From contig NC_087082.1 in assembly GCF_026151205.1 (NCBI RefSeq), forward strand, positions 9,988,901-10,052,900: a DNA stretch of 64,000 bases, written 5' to 3'. Source of the DNA: Bolinopsis microptera (lineage: Eukaryota > Ctenophora > Tentaculata > Lobata > Bolinopsidae). Both the position numbers and the translations under genes were made by a program. The notes beneath the pieces were generated by a model. That model had not been told where the DNA came from, did not search any database, and saw only the letters and a program-made list of their open reading frames with translations. This document shows, in pieces, positions 1 to 10,456 of this stretch. Numbering within the stretch: position 1 is the stretch's first letter; every line of letters begins with the position of its first letter.

Positions 1-450
1 TAGCCGGCTAGCGACCGCTTTTCGAGTGCCGGCTAGTAGGTCCGCTTAAGAGCCGGCTAGTGACCGGTTAGTAGCCGGTTAGTAGCCGGTTAGTAGCCGG
101 CTAGTGACCGCTTTCTAAGTGCCGGCTAGTAGCCGGTTTGGAACCGGCTACTAGTAGGTCCGCTTAAGAGCCGGCTAGTGACCGGTTAGTAGCCGGTTAG
201 TAGCCACTTGGTGGTTACTAGCCGGTTAGTAGCCGGTTAGTAGCCGGCTAGTGACCGCTTTTCAAGTGCCGGCTAGTAGCCGGTTTAGAACCGGCTACTA
301 ATAGGTCTGCTTTAGAGCTCGGCTAATAGCCGGCTAGTGACCGCTTAGTAGCCGGTTAGTAGCCACTTTGTGGTCACTAGCCGGCTAGTAGCCGGTTAGT
401 AGCCGGCTAGTGACCACTTTTCAAGTGCCGGTTAGTAGCCGGTTGTAGAC
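1..450. repeat. Short-unit satellite built on AGCCGGTTAGT / AGCCGGCTAGT
   Basis: The interval is made of 10-12 bp variants of AGCCGGTTAGT, TAGTGACCGCTT and CAAGTGCCGG, arranged in higher-order blocks (for example 20-150 resembles 150-290). Many units are partly palindromic (GCCGGC). It starts before the window edge, so its true length is unknown. No protein-coding signal is seen; the minus-strand ORF over 407-628 is only repeat translated. Confidence 0.85.
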
Positions 451-451
451 G

Positions 452-596
452 TTGCATAGACGTTGCATAGACGTTGCATAGACTGACCGTGCAGGGAGTG
501 TGCATAGAGTGTTCATTGTGCAGGGACGTTGCATAGACGTTGCATAGACGGTTCTTTTGTTGTTGCAGGGACGTTGCATAGACGTTGCATAGACTG
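452..596. repeat. 11-bp tandem repeat AGACGTTGCAT
   Basis: Two clusters of AGACGTTGCAT units (about 452-485 and 520-595) are separated by unique sequence containing TGCAGGGACGTTGCATAG. They lie directly after the AGCCGGTTAGT satellite and end at about 600, where ordinary AT-rich sequence begins. Confidence 0.75.
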
Positions 597-609
597 TCCG
601 GAGCTAAAC

Positions 610-1055
610 GACCAACTTCCCTGAACAAAAATGATTAAATACATATTTCACACTGCTCAATTAATTCTAGAATCGTCCGTAACCAGTACGAATCGAATCA
701 GGAGATTCAACGGTTGATGTTGCAGTGGAGAGAAGACTGACGTCAAGAGTTTGACAGAGGAGAAACAACTCTAAATACGATGAGCGATGAGACTGTCTAA
801 CTTATTCAATCTATAAAATTAAAGAAAGAGAAAACCAAAAAGTCTAATCAGTTCCCACTTAAAACAAGTTACCATTTAAAAAGATAATAATAACATTTTG
901 ATAAAACCCACTCTCAAATTTTCTAATTAAGGAAAATATCGTTCACAATGTTGCGTGTGTTGTCTTGTTGGCGTTCATACCAGCAGATATGAGTAATATC
1001 CTTAACTTCAAGTCGTACAACGATTTAGATCAAATCATTTGTTAACCGTTTATTT
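610..1055. other. Intergenic AT-rich stretch, nothing recognised
   Basis: No ORF of note, no tandem repeat and no similarity to other parts of the window was seen on either strand. Confidence 0.5.
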
Positions 1056-1061
1056 GGTTTG

Positions 1062-1215
1062 AATTGTTATATTCATTTCACTCTACTTTCTATTTCTTGT
1101 TTCTTTTATTTTTCTTCGTTTTTCTGTTCATTTTCTTTTTTCTTACTTTCTTTTTTCTTCTCTCTTCCTTTTATCTTATTTTTGGTTACTCACTTATTAT
1201 AACAGCGTTGGGCAT
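1062..1215 (+). repeat. Dispersed pyrimidine-rich repeat, copy 1
   Basis: A T/C-rich stretch that begins with the motif TTATATTCATTTCACTCTAC and ends with GCGTTGGGCATTCTTAG. The same start, TC-rich centre and TTGGGCATCCTGA end recur near 1996-2215 and 5380-5572. The hydrophobic ORF over it is compositional and should not be taken as a gene. Confidence 0.7.
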
Positions 1216-1460
1216 TCTTAGTGACTCTAAAAAGCTTTCAAAATGAAAAACTGCACGCGAACGTTAAACTTAAGAATTGTCATATTCATGGCCTTTATGT
1301 CAGAAAAAATCATTTTGATGGTATGTGCTTTTAGAGGAATTGGTCTGCCATTGGTCGAAGAGCACTGGTCCAATGTTCATGGGAACGTAATCATGGGTCC
1401 GAAGGAAAGTTGACGAAAGAAAGTTGACGAAATCCTCGCCAGGATTGGGCCGCTTCTCAA

Positions 1461-1778
1461 ATGAAGAAGACAATGGTTTTGTTAGATATGGAATACCCTA
1501 CTACTAAAGAATGGGGAGAATATGTGAGCCTAGAACGTACTACTTTCCTAACATTGACGCTATTTTCAAATTCCACCGGCATACCAAAAACTGGCTGCAG
1601 AAACTGGATCATCGCATTACTTCGGGCCAAAGGAAAGTTGACGAAAGAACCAAATCCATCCACTGTAAACTGGGTTCACGGGAAGGTGTCCTACGAGAAC
1701 CGGATGAACAGAGTCCCTGATCAGTACACCAGATTCAGTTCCACAGTGGTCCACAACCTCTGGACCCGCTTAAATTAA
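1461..1778 (+). CDS. Unrecognised 105-residue ORF, possibly chance or repeat-derived
   Basis: An ATG-initiated frame of 105 codons overlapped by a 69-codon frame in +2. Neither translation contains a motif I can name, and there is no clear Kozak context or flanking splice signal. The stretch holds two copies of AAGGAAAGTTGACGAAAGAA (about 1401 and 1627), showing local duplication. It could be a decayed exon or retroelement remnant. Reported because it is longer than most chance frames here. Confidence 0.15.
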   Translation: MKKTMVLLDMEYPTTKEWGEYVSLERTTFLTLTLFSNSTGIPKTGCRNWIIALLRAKGKLTKEPNPSTVNWVHGKVSYENRMNRVPDQYTRFSSTVVHNLWTRLN

Positions 1779-1854
1779 ACAATTCCGAGTCAAATATCAG
1801 ACTGATTCAAGTATGTAACAAATTTAAAATAAGTATGTATCGTGATCCCACTAT

Positions 1855-1990
1855 AGTGTATCCATGGAATTGTGAGTCAAATACAATTAAAGAATATCAT
1901 CATCTCCAGCTCAACCAGGAAAGAAAACGTGCATCTGGCTTGTTGATTTGCATACAACTTACAAGGTTGAAACCCCATTTACTAACTACC
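1855..1990 (+). repeat. Fragment of the retroelement repeat also found near 8030 and 17680
   Basis: TATCCATGGAATTGTGAGTC followed by a diverged AAGAATA..CAACCAGG block and a GTGCATCTGG block matches, with substitutions, 8030-8140 and 17675-17790. It is an older or truncated copy of the same dispersed repeat. Confidence 0.6.
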
Positions 1991-1995
1991 AGAAG

Positions 1996-2215
1996 AATGT
2001 GCTAGTGTATCGTGATGATTGTTATATTCACAAGAAATAGAAAGTATACTTTCTATTTCTTGTTTCTTTTATTTTATTTCATTTTATTTTCTTCGTTTTT
2101 TCTGCTTATTTTCTTTTTCTTACTTTATTTTTTTCTACTCTCTTCTTTCTATTTTTCTTTTACTTTGTTTTGTAACTTACTTTTTATAGCAACGTTGGGC
2201 ATCCTGAGGGAACTG
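1996..2215 (+). repeat. Dispersed pyrimidine-rich repeat, copy 2
   Basis: Begins AATGTGCTAGTGTATCGTGA and runs through a long T/C-rich core to CAACGTTGGGCATCCTGAGG. The same first 34 bases open copy 3 at 5380. Confidence 0.75.
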
Positions 2216-2844
2216 TAAATAAAAACGTAAAGAACATTTTAAAAGTGAAACATTAAATAACAGTCGTTATGACTTTCTCAGTTATGACTTTAACACAGTT
2301 TCATAAAGTTAAGATATCAGCTACTAGTTTAATCATAGTTGCAGGACAGAAACTTAAATTCTTTGATTAGAGAATAAAGAATTTTAATGATTTAAAAGGG
2401 ATGTGACGAAAATGGCACAGCAGGCGGATTTCAGGTGAAAAAGGTGATGATATTTAAAATAAAGTTATTATTAGCGGCCAATTGGCACCACATTAGCAGT
2501 GATGAAACTTTTGTAATTTGTTCATGAAGGTAAGGAGCATGGTTAATTTGGACGGAACAGGGAATGTTTTGCTGGAGAAAAGAAGAGTATTGGAGGTAAC
2601 GTTGGGATTTCTGGCCATATTTATGTCCATCGCGGACCCATGGACAGCAGATTTGGCATGCTTAGACGACAAATTAAGTGATTAGTATAAATGATTAGTA
2701 TAAAGTAAAATCATGTAATTGTATGATTACGAACCCGGATAGGTTGTATGTAGATAGTATGACGGAGTATCACAGGTACAGTGGATTGGCATCATACCCA
2801 AAAAATATGGAGTGAACCGAGGACATCTGAAGAATTTCAAGTAG
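2216..2844. other. Intergenic stretch, nothing recognised
   Basis: AT-rich sequence with no ORF, repeat array or splice-site pattern that I can support. Confidence 0.4.
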
Positions 2845-2852
2845 CACAGGGC

Positions 2853-2923
2853 TTACTGGGCGACGCTCAGCCTGTCATTCCGCCGAATCTCTATTGTTTA
2901 TGAACATTATAGTCCTCAGGTAA
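2853..2923. mobile_element. 71-bp MITE (family M1) with 8-bp target duplication
   Basis: The unit begins TTACTGGGCG and ends CCTCAGGTAA, giving imperfect terminal inverted repeats of the form TTAC(C)TGGG. It is flanked on both sides by CACAGGGC (2845-2852 and 2924-2931), an 8-bp target-site duplication. Related copies lie at 12672-12773, 40915-41001 and 54571-54640, with the conserved core GACAGGCTGAGCG. An 8-bp duplication suits hAT-type mobilisation, but no transposase is present. Confidence 0.8.
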
Positions 2924-2930
2924 CACAGGG

Positions 2931-3540
2931 CAAATGAAATTCTGTTACAATCCGCGCCTAGGAATGCAGAGCAGTAATTGAAGGGAAGAGTTGTCAGAGC
3001 TGCAGGTTAATACGAGGAGTTTCGAGGGAGCAAGACAATAAGTGAGCTTAAATTTCATAAACTTCTATCATGATTATTAGTAAAATTTTGTAAAAATGTA
3101 ACCTTTTTATATTTTCAAATGTCTAAAGAAGTGGTGTGTAACATCAAGCCAGATCAGGAATTAAATTAAATTAAACAGGAATTAAACATGAAATGACCAA
3201 GGAGAACACTAACGAACTCGTCTTGGTAATACATCAATTTATAAATTGATCAGAACTCTAAAAAATCTAGAGAAAGCTATAAAAATAAAATCTTAAGATC
3301 AGGTGTGAATGCTGGTAGACTCACCAACTACTTGATTTCACGCACATTACATTTACTCAAACTAACGGTAGTTGGAATAAAAGGAATACAAGTAATCTTT
3401 TAGCCAATCCTCCTCTCCCAAATACTATATATTATATAATTCATTTCTAAAATTAAAATGATGGCTTCGGAGTGAAGCGAAGGTGTCAGAACTAATCAAC
3501 TATCATAATGAGCTGTTATCTTTGGTGTTACGGACTGTTT
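2931..3540 (+). repeat. ~610-bp direct repeat, upstream copy
   Basis: From CAAATGAAATTCTGTTACAA to GGACTGTTTA this matches 4399-5009 with few differences. In the downstream copy the first bases are the stop codon region of the Gal3ST exon, so the repeat may be that gene's 3' flank, duplicated. It also contains (3320-3465) a block shared with 7835-7965 and 17475-17605, including ACTATATATTATAT. The junction at 2931 coincides with the M1 target duplication. Confidence 0.85.
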
Positions 3541-3872
3541 ACCCGAACCAACAGAATACACTGCTCCTGTTATTATTAACAGTATTAACAGTGTGGCTAA
3601 AGACTTGGGATGGGACGATTTTAACATCAGGTAAATACATTTTATTTTTTTACCAGATTTCTGAAATCTGGAACCAATGATTTTTACTGAATATTCAATA
3701 CATTTGGTAACCAGACTTCTGAAATCTGCAACCAATCATTAAAAACACTGATCGCTGGAAAAAGGCCTTGTATTTATGTAAAAGATGGTCCAGAATTTAT
3801 GAAACATCTTTATTTTTGAAGAAAAAGGTGGTCATGTGAAATTGATATTTAATTTTTTCATCGTATTGCAGA

Positions 3873-4405
3873 ATGTTGGAATCAACACTTAAAGCTTTCA
3901 AGAGAAGATAAACGCATTTATAGAACATCTGGACCAAGAGATGGACTTTGTTATGATAACCGACAGAATGGACGAAAGTCTTATCATTCTTAAAGAATAT
4001 CTTGGCTGGAATATGACTGACATTGTGTATTTTAATGTCAGCCCAAAACCAAAAGTAACACTGTCAGAGGAAACTAAAGCCAGAATATTGAAATATCAAG
4101 TTATAGATGCTCAAATATTTGATCATTTTAACAAAACATTCGAGCTGCACCTCGATAGGGTAGGCAGAGAAAAAGTGGCATCTCAAGTCAATGAGTTTGT
4201 AGAAATGAGGGAATCTTTTGAAAACAAATGTTTAAACAAAAATAAGACTGTTAGTAATCCCAATGCATCAATCAAATTGGAGATAACAGAGTACGGTAGA
4301 AATATAAATGTGGCCTGCACATTTCTACAGAATAAACCTTCCTTATTAACTAAAGTCATTACACAGCTTCAGCTTTCCCAAGACTATACCATCCCTATCA
4401 AATGA
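3873..4405 (+). pseudogene. Galactose-3-O-sulfotransferase (Gal3ST) C-terminal exon, probably broken
   Basis: The 154-codon frame from 3941 matches the C-terminal part of Golgi Gal3ST enzymes, which move sulfate from PAPS to the 3-OH of galactose on glycolipids or glycoproteins. Landmarks are DFVMITDRMDESLIILKEYL (family: D-x-V-M-x-x-E-x-F-D-E-S-L-V-L-L), W-x-x-x-D-I-V-Y-F, and a D-A-Q-I-F-D-H-F-N-K-T-F block followed by G-R-E-K. A plausible acceptor (TATTGCAG) ends at 3871. From there the Gal3ST-like residues start in one frame and shift to another near 3900-3910, with stop codons in both single frames, so a frameshift is implied. The PAPS-binding N-terminal part is not found upstream. The frame ends in TGA at 4403-4405, inside the direct repeat. 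This could be a pseudogene, or an exon with an assembly error. Confidence 0.6.
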
Positions 4406-5009
4406 AATTATGTTACAATCCGCGCCTAGGAATGCAGCTGAGCAGTTATTGAAGGGAAGAGTTGTCAGAGCTGCAGGTTAATACGAGGAGTTTCGAGGGA
4501 GCAAGACAATAAGTGAGCTTAAATTTCATAAACTTCTATCATAATTATTAGTAAAATTTTATAAAAATGTAACCTTTTTATATTTTCAAATGTCTAAAGA
4601 AGTGGTGTGTAACATCAAGCCAGATCAGGAATTAAATTAAATTAAACAGGAATTAAACATGAAATGACCAAGGAGAACACTAACGAACTTGTCTTGGTAA
4701 TACATCAATTTATAAATTGATCAGAACTCTAAAAAATCGAGAGAAAGCTATAAAAATAAAATCTTAAGATCAGGTGTGAATGCTGGAAGACTCACCAACT
4801 ACTTACTTTCAAGCTCATTACTCAAACTAACGGTAGTTGGAATAAAAGGAAAACAAGGAATCCATTGGCCAATCCTCCTCTCCCAAATACTATATATTAT
4901 ATTATTCATTTCTAAAATTAAAATGATGGCTTCGGAGTGAAGCGAAGGTGTCAGAACTAATCAACTATCATAATGAGCTGTTATCTTTGGTGTTGCGGAC
5001 TGTTTATAG
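4399..5009 (+). repeat. ~610-bp direct repeat, downstream copy
   Basis: Near-identical to 2931-3540. Beyond 5009 this copy continues with GTTTATAGTGTTATAGCTAC-type sequence. That continuation, together with the preceding ~70 bp, reappears inverted at 20645-20770. Confidence 0.85.
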
Positions 5010-5379
5010 TGTTATAGTGTTATAGCTACTATTAAGACAGTTTTTGTTATGATAATATTATAGCTATACTAGTTTAACCCGTGCTTACGGCTGGGACCTC
5101 ATTATCGCAGTTGAAATGCAAAAGTATAAACCCGTCCATTATAATATTCGAAAACACGCATTACATTGTCATAGTTAAAACGGTTTGTCTAAAATTAAAA
5201 TGATGGCGAACCAAGAGGATTGAATGTCGAACATTAAAATTATTCATCATTGAAGTTATTCTAAATTCTATGAAAAAGTACGACGCTTTAGGTTATAAAT
5301 TTATTTCAATTAACAAAAGTAAATTCATTACAAAAATACAAACAAAGCTTGAAAGATGGCTAGATGCATACACTATCAA

Positions 5380-5572
5380 AATGTGCTAGTGTATCGTGAT
5401 GATTGTTATATTCCTTTAACTCTACTTTCTATTTCTTGTTTCTTTTATTTTTTTCTTATTTTCTTCGTTTTTCTGCTTATTTTCTTTTTTCTTACTTTCT
5501 TTTTATTTCTCTTTTTACTTTGTTTTGTTACTTACTTTTTATATCAACATTGGGCATCCTGATCGTACTGTA
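5380..5572 (+). repeat. Dispersed pyrimidine-rich repeat, copy 3
   Basis: Shares the AATGTGCTAGTGTATCGTGA start, T/C-rich core and CAACATTGGGCATCCTGA end with 1996-2215. The strand bias of pyrimidines is the same in all three copies. Confidence 0.75.
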
Positions 5573-5743
5573 AGAGTGACAGTAACGAAAATGTAAGAAA
5601 ATTTTAAAAATGAAAATCTATACTACAGTCGTTTGAGAATCAGTTCAACAAAGTTAATATATCAGCTACTATATATATACCAATTTAATTGAAGTTGCAG
5701 AGGATAAATAACAGTGTAAAATTTTACCAAATTCTTAAGTGGT

Positions 5744-7509
5744 ATTTGACCAAAACCCATAATCATGGGTAGAGTGTACCGCTGCCAGTGTCTCTCTTTT
5801 CCAAACAAAAGGAAATGATATTAATTTGAATAACCGTCCGCAAATGCAAATTGATACCGAGAATGAAATCGGTCGCTCGCTTTTTCTAATCAATAAGCTT
5901 TATTACCAATTACAATTCGTAAGCCGTGATCGAATGGAAAAAGCGAGCGACCGATTTCATTCTCGGTATCAATTTGCATTTGCGGACGGTTATTCAAATT
6001 AATATCATTTCCTTTTGTTTGGAAAAGAGAGACACTGGCAGCGGTACACTCTACCCATGATTATGGGTTTTGGTCAAATATCATCTCTTTTTGATTATAA
6101 TGTCAGGATAATTTACAAAGCCGAAATGTAAACTCATAACTTCATTAATATTTATATTAATAATTAGGAGGTAATTTCATCGATTTCGAAATTTTACCTG
6201 ACTGAATATGGCACTTTTTACTCATTCAAGTTGGCATTAAATTCATATATAATTCCATTGAAATATCGCGGGAAAGCAGAATTTATTCGAAATCACGAAT
6301 GAGCAAAATTCTCACCTTTCGCACGTGCAAACTTTGAGCGGACGTTGCGTGCGCATACAATATTGAATCACCGTAAATCTTTGCATAGCAGTATTTTATA
6401 TATAATTTAATAAGCATGCAAAGTTTCAGAAGATTTCATATAGAACTTGGATCACAACGGGACTCCAAAGTTGATAGAAATGGTAAAAACAGCAATTTTC
6501 AGTAATTTTAGCAATTTTCTATCAATTTGGGCGTGTCCCCACGTGTGCAACTTTTCGATTTTCAACTTTAAAACTAGCCTATAACACAATTTAGACCTTT
6601 AGGAAGCACAATCGAGATCCACAACCCAAGGGATGGCCCAACACCAGAGAATACTAATTCACAACTTTTGTATTTTTATAAAATTATTCTTCAAAAAAGC
6701 ACTAACTTCAATAGCGAATATCTTTATGAAGGAGCAAGGTAGGAAAATTTTCCGGTAGATTTTCAGAATGCTTGAACAATTATCTAAGATGAAATTATCC
6801 TCAGATTTTGAATAAAATTACTCCTTAATGGTTTAAAATCGATTTGAAAAGTTGTTATTTTGTTAAAAACCAAGTTTTAAAAACACTTAACTTGATGACG
6901 TCATCAAGTGATGATGATGACGTTAAATTACTTTTTAATATAATGTAAACTGGAGTGTAAACGATTATCTTCAAGACCTGTGGTTCGAAATGACTGTATC
7001 TTTTATACTTTTGAATCTACGGACACTTAAATGTAGGCTATAATTGACTGCAAAAGCGTCTATATATATATAGTATATATATATACTTCACGACAATCTG
7101 TTGTAAAACAGGGGTTCCAGAAAACCCACTTCCCGATACTCCTGAAACATGAAATTTTTTTTACAGTCGATTTGGACAAGGTCTAGACGCCCTGCAAAGT
7201 TTCGTATCTCTAACTCAATTTTAACATGGTTTTTAAGGCACCTGAATATGGCGATTTTGGGTTTTTTACCTAATTTCGTATAACATGCTGGCGCGTATTT
7301 TGCGCAAATTTCTTAAAAACCTCCACATAACTATTTCTTATTCCTGTCATCTTTAACATTGAATTAGAATGTTTTGAACTTAAAAATGCCTGCTGAACTA
7401 CTTTCGATGAGTCTTAATGCCTGGAAAACAATAAAGGGGATATACTAGTATAGGGGGTAAATAGTATTGTGAATATAAGGGCGACGGTAATGCTTGCCAG
7501 CATTGTGAT
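5744..7509 (+). mobile_element. Foldback element FB, full copy A
   Basis: The unit opens with a palindromic head (5744-6079) whose ~145-bp arms start ATTTGACCAAAACCCATAAT and enclose a ~40-bp loop. The body (~1 kb, non-coding) follows, then a TA-repeat, then a ~425-bp right module that starts TTCACGACAATCTGTTGTAA and ends TGCTTGCCAGCATTGTGAT. The same order is seen at 14046-15820. No transposase or replicase frame is present, so it must be mobilised in trans. Class is unresolved: foldback DNA transposon or a non-autonomous rolling-circle element. Copy A is the most diverged of those in the window. Confidence 0.8.
6896..6903. promoter_or_regulatory. CRE-like palindrome TGACGTCA in FB copy A
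   Basis: A perfect TGACGTCA (CREB/ATF half-site palindrome) sits in a TGATGACGTCATCA context, followed by GTGATGATGATGAC. The same 8-mer occurs in every FB body in the window. Function is not shown. Confidence 0.35.
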
Positions 7510-7771
7510 TCTAACAATGACATCTTTTACTGCAAGGGAATAACACCAGATAATCCTACCGTTACAAACAAATTTTTTTCATGTATTAATTATATACGGA
7601 AAGTTGATGTAAATCGAAGTGAAGGAAGACAGAGCTTAGTTGGAACCAACAAGTATAAGTCCGAATAGGACACAAAACATCGGGCAGAAGTAAAGTTGTA
7701 AATTGTGTAATTACCGGAGATATTATTGATATTAGTTAATGTTTGCTAGGTAACCTTTTAATATATATGTA

Positions 7772-9360
7772 TTGAGATATTTAATAGATGTGGATTCTCG
7801 TGGGGAGGTACATTTGTTTATATTGGTAGACTCACCAACTACTTGATTTCACGATCATTACTCAAACTAACGGTAGTTGGAATAAAAGGAATACAAGGAA
7901 TCCATTGGCCAATCCTCCTCTCCCAAATACTATATATTATATTATTAATTTCTAAAATTAAAATGGTGTAATATTCATGTTATATAATATGTTTATTGTT
8001 TAGTGTTTACTAATAGTACTGTCATTCTTGTATCCAAGGAATTGTGAGTCAAAGAGAGTTAAAGAATACCATCTTAAGCAACCAGGGAAGAAAAAGTGCA
8101 TGTGGATGTGTATACAAGGTTGTAACCCCATTTGCTGTAACGAAGTAATCTTCTCTTTAATTTCAGCTACCTAGTAAAGGTAGATATTGACACTCTGGTA
8201 ATTCTACCTGATTTAATAAAAGGGAAAAACGCCCAAATTGATGAACATTTTTGGATTTTTAACGGTTTTATATGCCTTCGAGCGTTACTTTTTAGCTATG
8301 TCCGAGCGTTCATTTTAAGTTATGTCCGTTCACGCAAATTCCGTTCAAATAACGTCCGATAAGATAATATCTGGTTCGTTGGTTTTATTATTTATTATTT
8401 GTTATTATTTGTTAGTTATATATCCACATACGTACCACAGGTAAAGCTACCGTTTTCCGGGATTTCATGTTGAACTTTTCAACGTACTGTGTTGTTGGTA
8501 CAGGTAAGTCAGTATAAGTAACATTAGCAAGATTTGCGTTTTAAATGATCAATTAACGTCCCCATTTAAAATTAAATGTTTATTCCAGGGTATGAAGATC
8601 TAAAAAATCTATCAAATTCATTACTTTATCCCATTCGCTTATGACCAGTTTAGCCCGGAAGTTGATTTTTAACTTGAAATTAAACTTTAAAGATTATAAC
8701 GGAAATAAAAATCGTGTTATTGAAAGAGCAGAAATACAAATAGCAAACAGCACTAACTATTTGGAGAAAGAGATAAAACTCTGAAAAAGCATTTCATGGT
8801 CATGGTCATACCGTCAATGCCTAAGTCACAAGAATTTCGCCATCCTTTGCGGAACACACAGGAAGGAGATGAAGAGACGGAAAGAGGAAATAATAAAGAA
8901 CTAAATGGTGCAGTAAAAGACGGCGAAGAAGAGCTAAGGAAAAAGAAAGAGGAGGATTCGGGAAGTAGTTCATGGAAAAGGAAGATAGCAGATAAATTGG
9001 AGGTTCTATTAAGGGAGGGACCAATTAGCGTAACCTTGGACTCAATGAGGATCATGAACAGGCAGTTAAGAGACTCTCTCATATCGGACGGCATTTCCCC
9101 GGAGAAGAGGGAAAATGGGGTGTGCTATTAGAGTTTTTGGGATTATAGGTTGAATCGAGTTTTATTACACTCGATCATGATTTATCTATTTGCATTTATC
9201 TATTCTCGCATTGCATTTTGTTCTACGTTTCAAATTTCTGCCCTCTGTTTTAACAGTACTGCAACGATACCACGTACACACCGGCCACCTTGTTGTACGC
9301 CGTGTGAACTGGAAATAAAATGACAGAAAAATTAAAACCACTGATCAAGCGGATCGATGA
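7772..9360 (+). repeat. Retroelement 5' region, first copy
   Basis: Three blocks (7772-8330, 8825-9150, 9130-9360) recur in the same order at 17418-18526; 8340-8820 is found only here. The first block holds ACTATATATTATAT, a possible TATA region, and the last ends at ATGACAGAAAAATTAAAACC, the start of a gag-like frame. The two copies resemble long terminal or 5' regions of one LTR-type element in tandem, but no clean TG...CA ends were found. Confidence 0.6.
8796..9131 (+). pseudogene. Charged, Lys/Glu-rich retroelement ORF fragment
   Basis: The 111-codon frame has a strongly charged segment (EEELRKKKEEDSGSSSWKRK) and then a block beginning GPISVTLDSMRIMNRQLRDS. That second block appears again at 18190-18300 and inside 18488-19135. 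Three repeats of the same coding block, with only scattered substitutions, point to a repetitive element rather than a host gene. The function is unknown; the composition suggests a coiled coil. Confidence 0.4.
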
Positions 9361-9756
9361 GATGCAGCAACCCGTCAGCAACGACAGTCACAGGGAGAGG
9401 TGAACAATAGTGCCAGTGCCCCACCGAAGACAGCAGCAGAAAACACCACGATCATGAGGAAGCGTTTGCTGCAAATCTCACAGAAGCTGGAGATGATCTC
9501 TAAAGGAGGAGAAACGAAAGGAATCTTAATAACAGATTCAATAAAATGGACAATAGAAGAATCTAGAACAGATTCACTACCACCCTTCCCAAAATACCAG
9601 GGATACAAGGGTCTTATTGGGTCTATGGTCAATTGAGAAGGCCAAACTCGACATATCCACTATTCCAAAGGATCGATCCCACGAGTTGAGGAAACAGATG
9701 GGCAGAATGGTGGAGAAAGAACTCAACACTCGATGCGACTCAACCGAAGCATTTAT
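9320..9756 (+). pseudogene. Gag-like ORF, 5' part, interrupted by a 7.3-kb insertion
   Basis: The frame starts at an ATG at 9320 (MTEKLKPLIKRID) and must change frame near 9400 and again near 9620 to stay open. The continuing frame reaches 9756, where the inserted element begins. After the target duplication the frame resumes at 17069 and stays open to about 17410. The product has no motif that I can name with certainty; the basic, helical, gag-like character is an inference from composition and retroelement context. Confidence 0.45.
9749..9756. repeat. 8-bp target-site duplication GCATTTAT (left)
   Basis: GCATTTAT lies directly before the left terminus GGACCTTTACTGATAG, and the identical 8-mer follows the right terminus at 17061-17068. 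Confidence 0.85.
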
Positions 9757-10094
9757 GGACCTTTACTGATAGTTTAAATTCGACATATGACGTCATCTAG
9801 CGTCATCTAGCGTCATCTAGCGTGAAATATCGCCAGATGATGATAGATGACGCTAGATGACGCTAGATGACGCTAGATGACGCCAATTAGCGACATTGTC
9901 GCTAAGTGCACGGCACCTTTCGAATGTCGCTATCTAGCGCTATCTAGCGCTATCTAGCGCTATCTAGCGCTATCTAGCGCTATATGACGCTATATGACGC
10001 TATATGACGCTATATGACGCTAGATGACGCTAGATGACGCTAAGCACGCAGTACTGACGCCAGGCGACAGATAGCGCTATTTTCATAAAATTTC
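9757..10094 (+). repeat. Left terminal inverted repeat of the 7.3-kb element
   Basis: Consists of GATGACGCTA and TAGCGCTATC sub-repeats arranged symmetrically, with TGACGTCA at 9787-9794. It pairs with 16742-17060 in inverted orientation. Confidence 0.8.
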
Positions 10095-10450
10095 CGCCCT
10101 TTTTTTTGCGACATCTAGCGGTATCTAGCGCTATCTAACGCTATATGTCGCAACGACATCTGACGCAGCGCTATCTAGCGCTATCTAGCGCTATCTGGCG
10201 CTATCTAGCGAAGAATGTCGGTTTGTGACAGTTTACGCTAGATAGCGCTAGATAGCGCTATCTAGCGCTAGATATCGCGGCGACAGCTAGCGCTAGATAG
10301 CGCTATCTAGCGTAAACTGTCACAAACCGACATTCTCCGCTAGATAACGCTAGATAGCGCTATCTTGCGGAGAATATCGGTTTTTGACAGTTAACGCTAG
10401 ATAGTGCTAGATAGCGCTATCTAGCGCTAGATATCGCGGCGACAGCTATA
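10095..10450. repeat. Subterminal palindromic array TAGCGCTA
   Basis: Dozens of TATCTAGCGCTA units, each a near-perfect palindrome, alternate with GCGACATCTGACGC spacers. The same array type fills 16345-16740 and the body of the separate MITE at 29837-30163. Confidence 0.8.
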
Positions 10451-10456
10451 GCTATG

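Noticed and set aside
2931-5009. Reading the two ~610-bp direct repeats as LTRs of a retrotransposon
   Set aside because: No TG...CA ends, primer-binding site or polypurine tract; the interior is a Gal3ST exon; and an inverted copy at 20645 extends past the supposed LTR end.
9780-10440. CRISPR-like regular repeats
   Set aside because: Units are 10-20 bp palindromes without unique spacers, lie inside transposon termini, and the genome is eukaryotic.
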